Source of the DNA: Pantoea vagans
GTDB taxonomy: Bacteria; Pseudomonadota; Gammaproteobacteria; Enterobacterales; Enterobacteriaceae
DNA: 64,000 nt
Direction of reading: 5' to 3'
Assembly (NCBI RefSeq): GCF_001506165.1
Contig: NZ_CP011427.1
Span: 1,612,001-1,676,000, forward strand
The position numbers and the translations under genes were made by a program. Below the pieces are notes generated by a model. That model worked only from the letters and a program-made list of their open reading frames with translations, made no database searches and was not told where the DNA came from. This document shows positions 50,357 through 61,768 of this stretch, piece after piece (positions within the stretch are counted from its first letter, which is position 1; each line of letters opens with the position of its first letter).

Positions 50357-52996
50357 TTAATTGGGGTCCGGAATCGCTGTTCCCCAGTTGCGCCACTCTT
50401 TCGGCGCTTCATCTTGCAGCAGGAAGTGCTTATCGGCTCCGGCCTGTGGTGCCAGTGGCACCGTCGGCGGGGTGGCAAACTGAATGCCGCCACGGATAAA
50501 TTGCTGGAAGGTGCCGGTTTTCACCACGCCGCCAATCAGACCGAAGTCGAGGTTATAGCCGGAGGCCAGCCAGAACACTGAGTTGTTACGCACCAGATGC
50601 TGATATTTCTTGCTGATGCGCAGGGCGATCTGCACGCGATCTGCCATGTTGCCCAATGAGGTGCCGGTTACGGTACCCACTTCAACCCCACGGAACAGCA
50701 CAGGGGTGCCCAGCGACAGCGAACCGGCTTCGGTGGCATCCACATAGATGTTAAGACCGTTGAGGTAGCGCGAATCGGTAATGGTGCTCTCCTGCAACTC
50801 AAACACGCGGGCCTGAGCACCTTTACCCGGATCGACGTTGAGATAGGGCTGGAGCAGCGTTTCCAGATGGTTGACGCCTGCGGCCGAAATTTCCGGTGAT
50901 ACGACCGAGAAGCGACTGCCGACGCGCGCGAAGTCCTGTACATATTCAGGATACAACACGGCTTTTGCCACCACCTGGTTGTTATCTTTACTCAGTGCCA
51001 GTGATTCGACCTGACCAACATTGATACCGAGATAGCGAATCGGCATACCGGCTGCCAGTTTGCTGGCGTCAAAGGTGTGCAGGGTGATTTGGCTACCCAC
51101 GGCACGCGCGGCGGTTTCAGACGAATAAAGAACGCGCTTCACGCCTTTTGCCGCTTGAGCGCCAGTCAGGTTATCGAAGCTGATAGCGCCTTTCAGCGCA
51201 CGATTCAATGGCGAAGCCTGCACCGTTAAGCCGCTGCCGTTGAGCTGGACTTTCGCACCGCCTTCGGCCCAGAACACACTTTCACTGGTGAGCAATTTGC
51301 GATACTGCGGCTCGATGTGAATGGAGATCTCAAAGGCATCGGCACGCGGTACTACGTCTACCACTTCACCCACCTGGAATTTACGATACAGCACCACAGA
51401 ACCGGCCTGTACGTCTGGCAAACTTTCTGCGGTCAGTTTCAAGGTAGTTGGCGGCTGATCGCCAACGATGCCTTCCTGCGCACGTTCGGCGTCGGCATAT
51501 AAAGGATAACGCGAGGAAGGATCGCCTTTCGCACCCGGTACCAGGCGAATACCACCATCGACCCATTCACGGGCGCTGGCACCCAACACCTGCATCCCAT
51601 CGAGACCAAACTTCACATCGAGACGGCTGTTAACGATAAACTTGCTGTCAGCGTGCACCAGATGACGGAATTCTGGATTGATCGCCACCGCGAAGCTAAT
51701 GCCGTTCTCATCCAACTGGCGAGAAATAATCTGACCGATCTTCATGCCATACAGCATCACGGGTTGGCCCTCATCGATGCCGTAGGTTTCTGGCGCACTC
51801 AGTTTAACCGTGAGCACATCGGGTTTTTGCAGCAGAGTTTCGCTGGCGGGTAATACCGTGAAATGATCCTGCGGCTCGCCTTCACCGGGCACCAGTTCAA
51901 AAGTGTTGCCGGTGAGCAGGCTGCTGAGATTGGTATCGGTCAGGCTTAGTTTTGGTGCGCGCATCTCAATACGCGTGCCGCTGCGCATTAGACTGGTAAC
52001 CGATGGGTCGACAGTCAATTCGCCCGTGACTTTGCCACCAGGCAGCAGGTTTAGTTTGGTGAGCGTACCGACTTCCAACCCTTGATACATTAAGGGTGTA
52101 CTGTCCGCTTTCAGGTTATCGCCATTCGGCAAATCAAGGCTGATTTGCACGCCACGTTGGCTGCGTGCCAGGTCAGGATACAGCTGATAGTTTTCATCGC
52201 TGTTTGCCTGCTGGCCGTCATTCGGGGAGTCAAAGGCAATGGCACCATTGACCAAAGCGGCCAGACTCTCTAGTTTGACCTTGGCACCACTTAGGCTGAC
52301 ATCGGCATCGACACCGGACACATTCCAGAAGCGACTCTGCTTTTTCACCAGGTTGACGAAGCGGCGCTCAATCAGTACGTCGACGGTCACGCCATCGGTG
52401 TTGCTGTTGATGCTGTAGTCATAGACGCGGCCCACCGGGATTTTACGGTAATAGACCAGGGAACCTGTATTCAACGAACCCAAATCGGGTGAGTGCAGGT
52501 GGATTAGCAGTTCACCGGTATTGACGCGGTATTTCGGTTGCGTATCTAACGCGGTGAAATGCTCACGTGGATTACCGCCACCGGGCATCATGCCGATATA
52601 GTTACCGCCGACCAGGGCGTCCAGGCCAGAAACTCCAGCCAGTGAGGCTTTCGGTGTCACCAGCCAGAATTGAGTGTTGTCTTTCAGCGCATCGCGCATG
52701 TCACTCTTGATACTGGCCTTGATCTGGATGCTGTGATAGTCATCGCTCAGCACGATACCCTGCACCGTACCCACTTCCACACCTTGATAACGAATGGGCG
52801 TGCGTCCCGGCACGATGCCGTCTGCGGTCTGGAAGTTAATGGTAATAGTGGTACCGCGCTCCTGGTAATTGGTCCATAGCAGCCAACCCGCAATCAGCAG
52901 GGCAATAATGGGCAATAACCAGAACGGCGAAATCTTGCGTTTATTACGCAGATTGGCGCTAGTCGGTGTAGTCGGCGTTTCCTGTTGCATGTGCAT
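50357..52996 (-). CDS. letB: LetB (YebT), seven-MCE-domain lipid transport tunnel
   Basis: LetB forms a hexameric tube of stacked MCE rings that carries lipids between inner and outer membranes. The 879-aa product has one N-terminal membrane helix ([20 protein letters not shown]) and seven MCE repeats, seen as [49 protein letters not shown] and FRGVEVG. It begins inside the end of letA (38-bp overlap), so the two are cotranslated. Confidence 0.96.
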   Translation of the reverse strand: MHMQQETPTTPTSANLRNKRKISPFWLLPIIALLIAGWLLWTNYQERGTTITINFQTADGIVPGRTPIRYQGVEVGTVQGIVLSDDYHSIQIKASIKSDMRDALKDNTQFWLVTPKASLAGVSGLDALVGGNYIGMMPGGGNPREHFTALDTQPKYRVNTGELLIHLHSPDLGSLNTGSLVYYRKIPVGRVYDYSINSNTDGVTVDVLIERRFVNLVKKQSRFWNVSGVDADVSLSGAKVKLESLAALVNGAIAFDSPNDGQQANSDENYQLYPDLARSQRGVQISLDLPNGDNLKADSTPLMYQGLEVGTLTKLNLLPGGKVTGELTVDPSVTSLMRSGTRIEMRAPKLSLTDTNLSSLLTGNTFELVPGEGEPQDHFTVLPASETLLQKPDVLTVKLSAPETYGIDEGQPVMLYGMKIGQIISRQLDENGISFAVAINPEFRHLVHADSKFIVNSRLDVKFGLDGMQVLGASAREWVDGGIRLVPGAKGDPSSRYPLYADAERAQEGIVGDQPPTTLKLTAESLPDVQAGSVVLYRKFQVGEVVDVVPRADAFEISIHIEPQYRKLLTSESVFWAEGGAKVQLNGSGLTVQASPLNRALKGAISFDNLTGAQAAKGVKRVLYSSETAARAVGSQITLHTFDASKLAAGMPIRYLGINVGQVESLALSKDNNQVVAKAVLYPEYVQDFARVGSRFSVVSPEISAAGVNHLETLLQPYLNVDPGKGAQARVFELQESTITDSRYLNGLNIYVDATEAGSLSLGTPVLFRGVEVGTVTGTSLGNMADRVQIALRISKKYQHLVRNNSVFWLASGYNLDFGLIGGVVKTGTFQQFIRGGIQFATPPTVPLAPQAGADKHFLLQDEAPKEWRNWGTAIPDPN

Positions 52997-54245
52997 CCCA
53001 GATCAGGCGGCTATCAAGCCACTCTACAGCCATAATGGTCAGGATGACTGCCGCGCCAAAATAGAGCGCGGCAGGTCCCATGGTAAAAGCCAGCAGTTGA
53101 TCGCGATTCACCAACGACATGGTGACCGCAATCACGAACAGATCCAGCATCGACCAACGTCCCACCCAGGTGATGGCACGCAGCAATCGAATACGGGTTT
53201 TGATGCCCTGTTCGCATTTAAAATGGATGCTGAGCAGTAAGGTCAGCATCACTAACACTTTGGTAAACGGCACCAGAATACTGGCGATAAACACCACCGC
53301 CGCGACGGGCACGTTGCCGGAAGCCAGCCCCAGAATACCGGAGAAAATGGTATCTTCGCGGCGCGCACCGTTGACGTAAACCACTGAAATCGGCAGCAGG
53401 TTAGCGGGGATCAGTAGCACAATCGAAGCAATCAGCGCGGCCCAGGATTTCTGCAAACTGTGGCGACGACGGAAATCGAGCGGGGTGTGACAACGCATAC
53501 AGCGCCCGCGATCGTCCGGCACGCCGGTTTGATGACAGTTCAGGCAGACCTGCCACTGTTCAGGAGGAGAGGTTGGCACAGCCTGCGGATAATAGTGTTC
53601 CCACAGCTCCTCAACGTTAAGGTGAATCAGCGTGAGCAGGCTCAGTACCGTCAGCGCGATATAGGCCACCAGACCGTAGCCCACTTCCAGCGCGGCATAA
53701 TCCTGCACCTTTATAGAAGCGACTGCCACACCGACCAGATAGATATCCAGCATCACCCACTCTTTTAGCTTCTCCAGCATCAGCAATACCGGGCGCAGGT
53801 TCATACCGAGGGCGTGGCCAATCCATAAGTAGCAGATGCCCGCGACTAAGGTCATAGGGGCACCAATGGTGCAGAACGCCACCATGGAGGCAGTCAGGAC
53901 GTTGCCCTGTTGCGCCATCTGGATCACACCTTCCACCAGGCTGGCGTTGATGCGCATGCCAAGTAAGCGAATATCTACCAACGGCAGGCTAAAGGCGAAG
54001 GGCATCAGCACGATCATGGTCACGGCCATCACCGTGAGGCGCGTCATTGACCAGTCGCGGCCGTTTTGAATCTTTGCATGGCAACGCGGACAGTGCGCAG
54101 CCTGATGCGATTTCACATCCGGTAAGGAAAAAAGGGTATCGCATTGCGGACAACGCTGATAACGTGCGTGGGGCAACGTCTGGCTGATAGCGTGAATTTT
54201 CATAGGTGACGCAAATGGCCCATCGTTCGTTACAGTTACCGGCAT
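52959..54245 (-). CDS. letA: LetA (YebS), PqiA-family membrane partner of LetB
   Basis: LetA is the inner membrane component that delivers lipids to LetB. The 428-aa product has two zinc-ribbon modules ([10 protein letters not shown]...CPRCHAKI near the N-terminus; CLNCHQTG...CMRCHTPL in the middle), each ahead of a four-helix membrane block, the PqiA architecture. Length matches E. coli (427 aa) from the ATG at 54245; an ATG 14 codons later is possible. It is divergent from msrC. Confidence 0.95.
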   Translation of the reverse strand: MPVTVTNDGPFASPMKIHAISQTLPHARYQRCPQCDTLFSLPDVKSHQAAHCPRCHAKIQNGRDWSMTRLTVMAVTMIVLMPFAFSLPLVDIRLLGMRINASLVEGVIQMAQQGNVLTASMVAFCTIGAPMTLVAGICYLWIGHALGMNLRPVLLMLEKLKEWVMLDIYLVGVAVASIKVQDYAALEVGYGLVAYIALTVLSLLTLIHLNVEELWEHYYPQAVPTSPPEQWQVCLNCHQTGVPDDRGRCMRCHTPLDFRRRHSLQKSWAALIASIVLLIPANLLPISVVYVNGARREDTIFSGILGLASGNVPVAAVVFIASILVPFTKVLVMLTLLLSIHFKCEQGIKTRIRLLRAITWVGRWSMLDLFVIAVTMSLVNRDQLLAFTMGPAALYFGAAVILTIMAVEWLDSRLIWDAHATGNADYTD

Positions 54246-54420
54246 GCTGAGCAGAGCAATCTGTCTGCAACATTCTGTGGTCCGAGAAAATTCTTAACCA
54301 CCGACTGCTAAGGGTATAGTAACTAACACAATGATTCACCTTGTGGGGCTGGATTATTAGTGCTTATTTTAACAACTGAGTGACAACAAGGTCACGACAG
54401 TGACGAGTTATGGTTAAACA

Positions 54421-54921
54421 ATGAACAAAAAAGCCTTTTATGAGGATTTAAATCGCGATGTCCGTGCACTGTTAGCGGGCGAAACCTCTTTCCTTGCGGC
54501 ACTGGGCAATTGCAGTGCGCTGTTGTTTGAGCGTCTGGAAGGTGTGAACTGGGCGGGATTCTATTTGCTGACTGAACCGAACACGCTGGTATTGGGCCCA
54601 TTCCAGGGCAAAATCGCGTGTGTGCGTATTCCGGTGGGCAAAGGAGTATGTGGCACAGCGATTGCAGAGGATAAAGTGCAGTTAGTTGAAGACGTGCACG
54701 CATTCCCGGGACATATCGCTTGTGATGCTGCCAGCAACGCAGAAATCGTGATTCCTCTGAAAGTGAATGGCACCGTTGTGGGTGTGTTAGACATTGATAG
54801 TACGGTTTATTCTCGCTTTGATAGTGAGGATGAAACGGGGCTGGTGGCCCTTACCGACGGGCTTTGTGAAGTGCTGGCGGGCAGCGACATCGTAAAATTT
54901 ATTCAGCTGACGCGCAGCTAA
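54421..54921 (+). CDS. msrC: Free methionine-(R)-sulfoxide reductase
   Basis: MsrC (YebR) is a GAF-domain enzyme that reduces free L-methionine-(R)-sulfoxide with thioredoxin. The 166-aa product has the active-site cysteines in GKIACVRIPVGKGVCGTA and GHIACDAASNAEIVIP and the family segment LEGVNWAGFYL. E. coli MsrC is 165 aa. It has its own promoter region, between divergent letA and the following proQ. Confidence 0.95.
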   Translation: MNKKAFYEDLNRDVRALLAGETSFLAALGNCSALLFERLEGVNWAGFYLLTEPNTLVLGPFQGKIACVRIPVGKGVCGTAIAEDKVQLVEDVHAFPGHIACDAASNAEIVIPLKVNGTVVGVLDIDSTVYSRFDSEDETGLVALTDGLCEVLAGSDIVKFIQLTRS

Positions 54922-55017
54922 TCGACTGGATCACATAGCATTTGGCGATGTTGTCATTATAATGTCGCCTGTTCATGCCTGCTCTGGTCGGCAAACCCGT
55001 AGTAATCAGGAAATTTC

Positions 55018-55704
55018 ATGGAAAATCAACCTAAGTTGAATAGCAGTAAAGAAGTTATCGCCTTTTTGGCGGAGCGTTTTCCGCAATGCTTTAGCGCCGA
55101 TGGCGAAGCGCGTCCGCTCAAGATCGGTATCTTCCAGGATCTGGTTGAGCGCGTTCAGGGTGAAAACAGCCTGAGCAAGACGCAACTGCGTTCGGCCTTA
55201 CGTCTCTATACCTCTAGCTGGCGTTATCTTTACGGCATTAAAGCCGGTGCGACCCGTGTCGATCTCGACGGCAACGCCTGTGGCGTGCTGGATGAGCAAC
55301 ACGTGGAGCACGCGCGCAAGCAATTAGAAGAAGCTAAAGCGCGCGTTCAGGCGCAACGCGATCAGCAGCGTGCGAAGAAGCGTGAAGCCGGTGAAGAGAC
55401 CGCTGAGCGTCGCCCGCGCAAGCCCGCACCGCGTAAAGCGGCTGAAGGCGGCGAAGCTGCACCACGTAAGCCTCGTCCACAGGCTCCGCGTGCGGCGTCG
55501 ACTGAACGCCAGGCTGCACCACGCCCGCCGCGAGCAATACCTGTCACTGACACCTCAACTTTGCAGCTCGGCCAGAACATCAAAGTTAAAGCAGGCAAAA
55601 GTGCAATGGACGCCACCATTCTTGAAATCACCAAGGATGGCGTTCGGGTACAGCTCGCTTCCGGCATGGCAATGATTGTGCGCGCAGAACACTTGCAGTT
55701 CTGA
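55018..55704 (+). CDS. proQ: RNA chaperone ProQ
   Basis: ProQ binds structured sRNAs and mRNA 3' ends and influences ProP osmoregulation. The 228-aa product has an N-terminal FinO-like domain ([40 protein letters not shown]), a Lys/Arg/Ala/Pro-rich linker (about 120-175) and a C-terminal Tudor-like domain ([20 protein letters not shown]). It runs to within 19 bp of prc, the usual proQ-prc operon. Confidence 0.96.
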   Translation: MENQPKLNSSKEVIAFLAERFPQCFSADGEARPLKIGIFQDLVERVQGENSLSKTQLRSALRLYTSSWRYLYGIKAGATRVDLDGNACGVLDEQHVEHARKQLEEAKARVQAQRDQQRAKKREAGEETAERRPRKPAPRKAAEGGEAAPRKPRPQAPRAASTERQAAPRPPRAIPVTDTSTLQLGQNIKVKAGKSAMDATILEITKDGVRVQLASGMAMIVRAEHLQF

Positions 55705-55723
55705 AACGGAGGCTGACCCTGGC

Positions 55724-57760
55724 ATGAACAACATTTTAAAGATCGGTATGATCGCGGGCCTGCTGTTAGCAGGCCCCACCTTTGGCGCAGACAACATTAC
55801 CCGCGCCGACCAGATTCCCCAGTTACATGAAGATCCACAGCATCCTACCGTCAGCGAACGCGTCACATCGCGTTTTACCCGCTCTCATTACCGTCAGTTC
55901 GATCTCAATCAGGATTTCTCTGCGAAAATTTTTGATCGCTACCTGAATCTGCTCGACTACAACCATAATGTGCTGCTGGCCTCTGACGTTGCTCAATTCG
56001 CCGATAAGAAAACCACCATCGGTGATGAACTGCGCAGCGGTAAGCTGGATGTATTTTACGATCTCTACAATCTGGCGCAGAAACGCCGCTTTGAACGCTA
56101 TCAATATGCGCTGAGCGTGTTGAACCGCCCGATGAATTTCACCGGCAATGACACCATTGACATTGACCGTTCAAAATCGCCATGGCCAAAGAGCACAGAT
56201 GAGCTGAACGCGCTGTGGGATGCCAAAGTTAAATATGATGAGCTGAGCCTGAAACTGGCGGGCAAAGATGACAAAGAGATCCGCGAAACGCTGACCAAGC
56301 GTTACAACTTTGCCATTCGTCGTCTGGCGCAGAGCAACAGTGAAGACGTGTTCCAGCTGGCGATGACCGCGTTCGCGCATGAAATCGACCCGCACACCAA
56401 CTACCTGTCACCACGCAATACCGAACAGTTCAACACCGAAATGAGCCTGTCACTGGAAGGCATCGGTGCTGTGCTGCAAATGGATGATGACTACACGGTC
56501 ATTAACTCTATGGTGGCGGGCGGTCCAGCGGCGAAGAGCAAATCCATTAGTGTGGGCGACCGCATTGTCGGCGTGGGCCAACCGGGCAAGCCGATGGAAG
56601 ATGTGATTGGCTGGCGTCTGGATGATGTGGTCTCCAAAATTAAAGGACCGAAGGGCAGTAAAGTGCGCCTGGAAATCCTGCCAGCCGGTAAAGGCACTAA
56701 AACCCGTACTGTGACCCTGACGCGTGAGAAGATCCGTCTGGAAGATCGTGCCGTTAAAGGTACGGTTCACAATGTGGGCAAAGAAAAAGTCGGCGTGCTC
56801 GACATTCCTGGCTTCTATGTCGGCCTGACTGACGATGTGAAAGTGCAGCTGCAAAAACTGCAGAAGCAAAACGTCGACAGCATCGTCATCGACCTGCGTA
56901 CCAATGGCGGTGGTGCATTGACCGAAGCGGTATCGCTCTCTGGTCTGTTTATTCCAAGCGGCCCAGTGGTGCAGGTGCGTGACAATAACGGTCGCGTACG
57001 TCAGGACAGCGATAACGACGGCATCGTGTATTACAAAGGTCCGTTGGTGGTATTGGTCGATCGTTTCAGTGCCTCAGCGTCTGAAATCTTCGCCGCAGCC
57101 ATGCAAGACTATGGTCGTGCGTTGATTGTCGGTGAGCCGACCTTTGGTAAAGGCACCGTCCAGCAGTATCGTTCGCTGAACCGCATCTACGATCAAATGC
57201 TGCGTCCAGAGTGGCCAGCGCTGGGTTCTGTGCAGTACACCATCCAGAAGTTCTACCGTATCAACGGCGGCAGTACTCAGCGTAAAGGCGTTACGCCAGA
57301 TCTGCTGATGCCAACCGGCGTGGAAGCGGCAGAGACAGGTGAGAAGTTCGAGGACAACGCGCTGCCATGGGATAGCGTGAATGCGGCGACTTACACCAAA
57401 ACCGGTGATATCACCGCGCTGGTGCCGCAGTTGACCAAAGAGCATGCCGATCGTATCGCCAAAGACCGCGAGTTCCAGTACATCCTGAAAGACATTGCGC
57501 GCTTTGATGCTATGAAGGACAAGCGCAACATCGTGTCACTCAATCTTGCCCAGCGTGAGAAAGAGAACCACGAAGATGATGCACTGCGTCTGGAGCGTAT
57601 CAACGCCCGCTATCAGGCCGAAGGCAAAGCACCGCTGAAGAGCCTGGATGATTTGCCAAAAGATTACAAAGAGCCGGATCCGTACCTGGATGAAACGGTT
57701 AACATCGCCAATGACATGGCTCAGCTGGAGAAATCCCAGCCTGCTACTAGCGCGAAGTAA
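55724..57760 (+). CDS. prc: Tail-specific protease Prc
   Basis: Prc (Tsp) is a periplasmic C-terminal processing protease that degrades proteins with non-polar C-termini, trims PBP3 and, with NlpI, controls MepS. The 678-aa precursor has a signal peptide (MNNILKIGMIAGLLLAGPTF), a PDZ domain (INSMVAGGPAAKSKSISVGD) and the Ser/Lys protease site (VDRFSASASEIFAAAMQDYG, GEPTFGKGTVQQYR). I chose the ATG at 55724 (ACGGAGG upstream); an earlier in-frame start inside proQ would spoil the signal. Confidence 0.96.
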   Translation: MNNILKIGMIAGLLLAGPTFGADNITRADQIPQLHEDPQHPTVSERVTSRFTRSHYRQFDLNQDFSAKIFDRYLNLLDYNHNVLLASDVAQFADKKTTIGDELRSGKLDVFYDLYNLAQKRRFERYQYALSVLNRPMNFTGNDTIDIDRSKSPWPKSTDELNALWDAKVKYDELSLKLAGKDDKEIRETLTKRYNFAIRRLAQSNSEDVFQLAMTAFAHEIDPHTNYLSPRNTEQFNTEMSLSLEGIGAVLQMDDDYTVINSMVAGGPAAKSKSISVGDRIVGVGQPGKPMEDVIGWRLDDVVSKIKGPKGSKVRLEILPAGKGTKTRTVTLTREKIRLEDRAVKGTVHNVGKEKVGVLDIPGFYVGLTDDVKVQLQKLQKQNVDSIVIDLRTNGGGALTEAVSLSGLFIPSGPVVQVRDNNGRVRQDSDNDGIVYYKGPLVVLVDRFSASASEIFAAAMQDYGRALIVGEPTFGKGTVQQYRSLNRIYDQMLRPEWPALGSVQYTIQKFYRINGGSTQRKGVTPDLLMPTGVEAAETGEKFEDNALPWDSVNAATYTKTGDITALVPQLTKEHADRIAKDREFQYILKDIARFDAMKDKRNIVSLNLAQREKENHEDDALRLERINARYQAEGKAPLKSLDDLPKDYKEPDPYLDETVNIANDMAQLEKSQPATSAK

Positions 57761-57777
57761 TCTTCAGCGTCGTCAGA

Positions 57778-57804
57778 AGCACCGCTCAGGCGGTGCTTTT
57801 TTTT
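57778..57804 (+). terminator. Terminator of the proQ-prc operon
   Basis: An AGCACCGC/GCGGTGCT 8-bp stem with a TCAG loop is followed by eight T, 17 bases after the prc stop. Confidence 0.93.
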
Positions 57805-57979
57805 GCGCTAAGATCATTGTTTATCGTGGCTAATGGGCAGATTCAGGCACACCATTACCAAATGTAAAGTTATGTCTTTTTAGACACTTAAAGATTAAGG
57901 TTGCTTGAAATGCTGCGCAATGAACATAGGATATATATCCGCGCATGAGCGCGAGCACAACTGAGGAAGATTAACGTTT

Positions 57980-58861
57980 ATGATGCGTATTGCGCTTTTC
58001 CTGGTCACCAACCTGGCGGTGATGTTGGTATTCGGACTGATTCTGAGTCTGACAGGAATCCAGTCAAGCAGTGTTCAGGGTCTGATGATTATGGCAGGTC
58101 TGTTTGGCTTTGGCGGTGCGTTTGTTTCACTGCTGATGTCCAAGTGGATGGCGTTACGATCCGTTGGCGGTGAAGTGATTGAACAACCCCGTAACGAGAC
58201 AGAACGCTGGTTGATGGACACCATCAGCCGCCAGGCTCAACAGTCCGGCATTGCGATGCCGCAGGTGGCGATTTACCACGCGCCAGATATCAACGCCTTT
58301 GCGACCGGTGCGCGTCGTGACGCCTCATTGGTGGCGGTCTCGACCGGTTTACTGCAAAACATGAGCCGTGATGAAGCGGAAGCGGTGTTGGCGCACGAAG
58401 TGGCACACATCGCCAATGGTGACATGATCACCATGACGCTGATCCAGGGTGTGGTGAACACCTTCGTGATCTTTATTTCACGTATTATTGCGCAGGTGGC
58501 TTCTGGCTTCCTGTCGGGTAACCGCGATGGCGAAGAGAGCAGCAACGGTAACCCACTGGTCTATTTTGCCGTTGCTACCGTACTGGAACTGGTGTTTGGT
58601 ATTCTGGCCAGCATTATCACCATGTGGTTCTCACGTCACCGTGAATTCCACGCCGATGCCGGTTCTGCCAAATTAGTCGGACGTGAGAAGATGATTGCCG
58701 CCCTGCAGCGCCTGAAAACCAGCTATGAGCCGCAGGAGCCCAGCAGCATGATGGCGTTCTGTATTAACGGTAAAAGCAAATCGTTGAGCGAGCTGTTTAT
58801 GTCGCACCCGCCATTAGACAAGCGCATCGAAGCGCTGCGTAATGGCGACTATTTGAAGTAA
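57980..58861 (+). CDS. htpX: Membrane protease HtpX
   Basis: HtpX is an M48 zinc metalloprotease of the inner membrane, part of the Cpx/heat-shock response with FtsH. The 293-aa product has four hydrophobic segments, the zinc site HEVAH (in [17 protein letters not shown]), the third ligand Glu in [13 protein letters not shown] and the conserved N-terminus [15 protein letters not shown]. It matches the E. coli length. A GTAAA element at about 57864 could be half of a CpxR box. Confidence 0.96.
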   Translation: MMRIALFLVTNLAVMLVFGLILSLTGIQSSSVQGLMIMAGLFGFGGAFVSLLMSKWMALRSVGGEVIEQPRNETERWLMDTISRQAQQSGIAMPQVAIYHAPDINAFATGARRDASLVAVSTGLLQNMSRDEAEAVLAHEVAHIANGDMITMTLIQGVVNTFVIFISRIIAQVASGFLSGNRDGEESSNGNPLVYFAVATVLELVFGILASIITMWFSRHREFHADAGSAKLVGREKMIAALQRLKTSYEPQEPSSMMAFCINGKSKSLSELFMSHPPLDKRIEALRNGDYLK

Positions 58862-58877
58862 TCGATAGTTGAATGAA

Positions 58878-58908
58878 CAAGGGCGCCTGATGGCGCCCTT
58901 GTTGTTTT
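58878..58908. terminator. Terminator between htpX and yebQ
   Basis: CAAGGGCGCC/GGCGCCCTTG with a TGAT loop is followed by TTGTTTTT after the htpX stop. It sits between convergent genes and could serve both. Confidence 0.85.
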
Positions 58909-60290
58909 TAAGCGTCTGTCACGGCACGCGATTGTGACATGCGCGCCATGCTGACCACAGCAGCAACGCTGGCAAAGATGCCTGCCAACACTAACGACGC
59001 GTGGGTGCCGCCATCATTGAAGAGGTTCAGCATCAAGGCGACCAGGGCTGCCCCCATGCTTTGACCCACTAAGCGTGCAGTACCGAGCATACCGCTGGCT
59101 CCACCGCTTCGGTTACGCGGCGCGGAAGAGACAATGGTGTGGTTATTGGGAGACTGGAATAAGCCAAAACCGGCACCGCATAAAATCATGCGCCAGATAA
59201 TATCCGCATCCGTTGGCTGTGACGGTAAGAGCGCCAGCAGGAATAAACCGGACGCAAAGATCGCCAGCCCTAATCCGCCGAGTAACCCCGCATGGACGCG
59301 TCCAATCAGTCGGCCTGCAATCGGTGCCATCACGCTGGTTGCCAGCGGCCATGGCGTGAGTAACAGCCCTGTCGCCACTTCATCACGGCCCAACACGTTC
59401 TGCATGAAAAAGGGCAGAGACACCATCGCCAGCATCTGCGCACAGAAGGAGCAAACCGACGTGCACATCGACATGGCAAAAATCGGGATGCGCAGCAGGT
59501 CCACGGGCAGTAACGGCACGGTCATGGAGAGCTGACGGCGAATAAACACCACGCCAACCACCACCAGTGCCACCACCTCGCCCAGAATTAATCCGCGATT
59601 CTGGCCTTGTGCAAAGCCACTTAATGCTGAGATCAACAAGCCGAAGAACAGGGCGTTCATGATTGCACTTGGCACATCAAATTTCTGTTGGGTGGCTTTC
59701 TGCGTGTTATCCGGCAGGAAGCGCAACGCCAGCCACAGCGCCAGAACACCAATCGGAATGTTAATCAGGAAAAGCCACTTCCAGCTGGCGATAGAAAGGA
59801 TTGCTGCGGCAACGGTCGGCCCGGCGGCACTCGATACCGCCACGATCAGCGAGTTAATCGCCATGCCGCGTCCAAGGAAACGCTGCGGATAGATGATGCG
59901 AATCAGCGCCGTATTCACGCTCATCAACGCAGCACCGCCAAACCCCTGCAGGATGCGCGCCACGGTCAGCATATTTAGTGAAGAGGAGAGGGCGCAAAAC
60001 AAGGAGGTCGCGATAAACAGTGCCAGACCCACCTGATAAACACGTCGGTAACCCAGCATGTCACCCAGGAAAGAGAGTGACAGCAGTGAAATCACAATGG
60101 CGATTTGGTAGGCGTTAACAATCCAGATTGATTCCGCGGGGCTGGCATTCAGCTCACGTGCAATGGTGGGCAGCGCCACATTGGCGATAGCGCCGTCTAA
60201 CACGGCCATCATGATGCCCAACGCAATAGTGATAATGGCACCATAGCGCTGCGGAACGGGCAATCCATCCTGAGAAAGTGTAGGGGACAT
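58908..60290 (-). CDS. yebQ: YebQ, DHA2-type MFS drug transporter
   Basis: The 460-aa protein is a major facilitator of the 14-helix DHA2 type, predicted to export drugs or other small molecules using the proton gradient. It has the MFS motif GDMLGYRRVYQVG after TM2 (loop 2-3), GAIANVALPTIA in TM1 and NIPIGVLAL in TM5-6. It is very like E. coli YebQ (457 aa); its substrate is unknown. It is divergent from kdgR. Confidence 0.9.
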   Translation of the reverse strand: MSPTLSQDGLPVPQRYGAIITIALGIMMAVLDGAIANVALPTIARELNASPAESIWIVNAYQIAIVISLLSLSFLGDMLGYRRVYQVGLALFIATSLFCALSSSLNMLTVARILQGFGGAALMSVNTALIRIIYPQRFLGRGMAINSLIVAVSSAAGPTVAAAILSIASWKWLFLINIPIGVLALWLALRFLPDNTQKATQQKFDVPSAIMNALFFGLLISALSGFAQGQNRGLILGEVVALVVVGVVFIRRQLSMTVPLLPVDLLRIPIFAMSMCTSVCSFCAQMLAMVSLPFFMQNVLGRDEVATGLLLTPWPLATSVMAPIAGRLIGRVHAGLLGGLGLAIFASGLFLLALLPSQPTDADIIWRMILCGAGFGLFQSPNNHTIVSSAPRNRSGGASGMLGTARLVGQSMGAALVALMLNLFNDGGTHASLVLAGIFASVAAVVSMARMSQSRAVTDA

Positions 60291-60484
60291 AAAAAGGAAT
60301 AAGTGAAGTCAGTGAATATCATCATGCTAATCAATTATGTGATGGAAAGCACCGAATTCATTGACAAAAAATTACGAAGGAATGTGTCTTACAATGCGAT
60401 TCGTTGCCGCCACTGGGCTGAAACGCATATACTGGCGTTTCTGTTCCGTTTTTTTTGAAACACAGTCAAAAAAGGATACGCGCA

Positions 60485-61276
60485 ATGGCGAGCAGCGATA
60501 ACGATAAACAGCCAGATTCCGTTTCATCCGTGATGAAAGTATTCGGCATACTGCAGGCGCTCGGAGAAGATCGCGACCACGGCATCACCGAGTTGTCGCA
60601 GCGTGTGATGATGTCGAAAAGCACGGTATATCGCTTTCTGCAAACCATGAAATCGCTGGGTTATGTGGCGCAGGAAGGCGAAAGCGAAAAATACTCGCTG
60701 ACGCTCAAACTGTTCGAGCTGGGGGCGAAAGCCCTGCAAAACGTGGATTTGATTCGCAGTGCAGATGTGGAGATGCGTGAGTTATCGCGCCTGACCAAAG
60801 AAACCATCCACCTCGGTGCGCTGGAAGAAGACAGCATTGTCTACATCCACAAAATCGATTCACTGTATAACCTGCGCATGTATTCGCGCATTGGTCGGCG
60901 AAATCCATTGCACACTACCGCGATTGGTAAAGTGCTGCTGGCCTGGCGCGATCGCAATGAAGTGCAAGAGATTCTGAGTGAAGTGGAGTTTCGCCGCAGT
61001 ACCGCCAATACCATCGTCTCGGCGGATGCTCTGCTGGATGTGCTGGATCAAGTCAAAGTACAGGGCTTCGGTGAGGATAACGAGGAGCAGGAAGAGGGTT
61101 TACGCTGCATCGCGGTGCCGGTCTTCGATCGCTTTGGTGTGGTGATTGCTGGGCTGAGTATCTCGTTCCCGACAATTCGTTTCTCGGAAGAGGGTAAAGC
61201 GGAGTATGTCGCGATGCTGCACCGTGCGGCACGTAATATTTCCGATCAAATGGGCTATCACCAGTATCCTTTCTGA
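60485..61276 (+). CDS. kdgR: KdgR, IclR-family repressor of pectin/hexuronate genes
   Basis: KdgR represses KDG and pectin catabolism genes and is released by 2-keto-3-deoxygluconate. The 263-aa product has the IclR helix-turn-helix (GITELSQRVMMSKSTVYRFL) and a C-terminal effector domain (ETIHLGALEEDSIVYIHKID, NEEQEEGLRCIAVPVFDRFG). I chose the ATG at 60485 (MASSDNDKQPDSVSSV), equal in length to E. coli; AAAAGGA lies upstream. A candidate KdgR box lies before eda at 3640. A GAAACA half site is visible just upstream at about 60456. Confidence 0.95.
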   Translation: MASSDNDKQPDSVSSVMKVFGILQALGEDRDHGITELSQRVMMSKSTVYRFLQTMKSLGYVAQEGESEKYSLTLKLFELGAKALQNVDLIRSADVEMRELSRLTKETIHLGALEEDSIVYIHKIDSLYNLRMYSRIGRRNPLHTTAIGKVLLAWRDRNEVQEILSEVEFRRSTANTIVSADALLDVLDQVKVQGFGEDNEEQEEGLRCIAVPVFDRFGVVIAGLSISFPTIRFSEEGKAEYVAMLHRAARNISDQMGYHQYPF

Positions 61277-61284
61277 TACAGATT

Positions 61285-61308
61285 AACGGGCTGTTTCCAG
61301 CCCGTTTT
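61285..61308. terminator. Terminator between kdgR and yobH
   Basis: AACGGGCTG/CAGCCCGTT with a TTTC loop and TTTT lies 8 bp after the kdgR stop, between convergent genes. Confidence 0.85.
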
Positions 61309-61313
61309 CATGA

Positions 61314-61550
61314 TTAATTGTCTACCACTTCACCGCTTTTCTTCAGCAATGGGCAATCTGTAACACCCACAATGCCACTGTCCGTATGCAAGTATTGCGC
61401 GGTGATCACACCTCGCGCTGTCAGATAGCTACACTGCAAACCCAGACCGGCCGCATTTTTATTGCTGCCTGTTAGTACGCCATAACCGGTAAACAACATG
61501 GCCAGCCAAATCACGCCCACCACGATAATCGCTCGAATGAAAAGTTTCAT
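61314..61550 (-). CDS. yobH: YobH, small secreted/membrane protein
   Basis: The 78-aa protein has one N-terminal hydrophobic segment (FIRAIIVVGVIWLAMLFTGY) and a conserved soluble part with two cysteines (NAAGLGLQCSYLTARG, GVTDCPLLKKS). It closely resembles E. coli YobH (79 aa), of unknown function. The ATG at 61550 has AAGGAG upstream; a longer frame to 61715 is not supported. It is in the kdgR-yobH-yebO neighbourhood as in E. coli. Confidence 0.9.
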   Translation of the reverse strand: MKLFIRAIIVVGVIWLAMLFTGYGVLTGSNKNAAGLGLQCSYLTARGVITAQYLHTDSGIVGVTDCPLLKKSGEVVDN

Positions 61551-61768
61551 TTTATCTCCTTGTGATACACAACGCAGCTGTCCTGAAGTCGCTGCCATTT
61601 CTATAGTAGCAGCATGCCGCGTCCTGCCGATGAAATCGATCAGAGATAACTGAAAGCCATACAGATGCGGGATAATCTGCTTTCCGCCGGCAACCATTAT
61701 CTTTTCCGCACACAACGAGTAGAATCAGCGGCGGTGTAAGTGTTTTATGTATGACAATAGAGGCAGTT

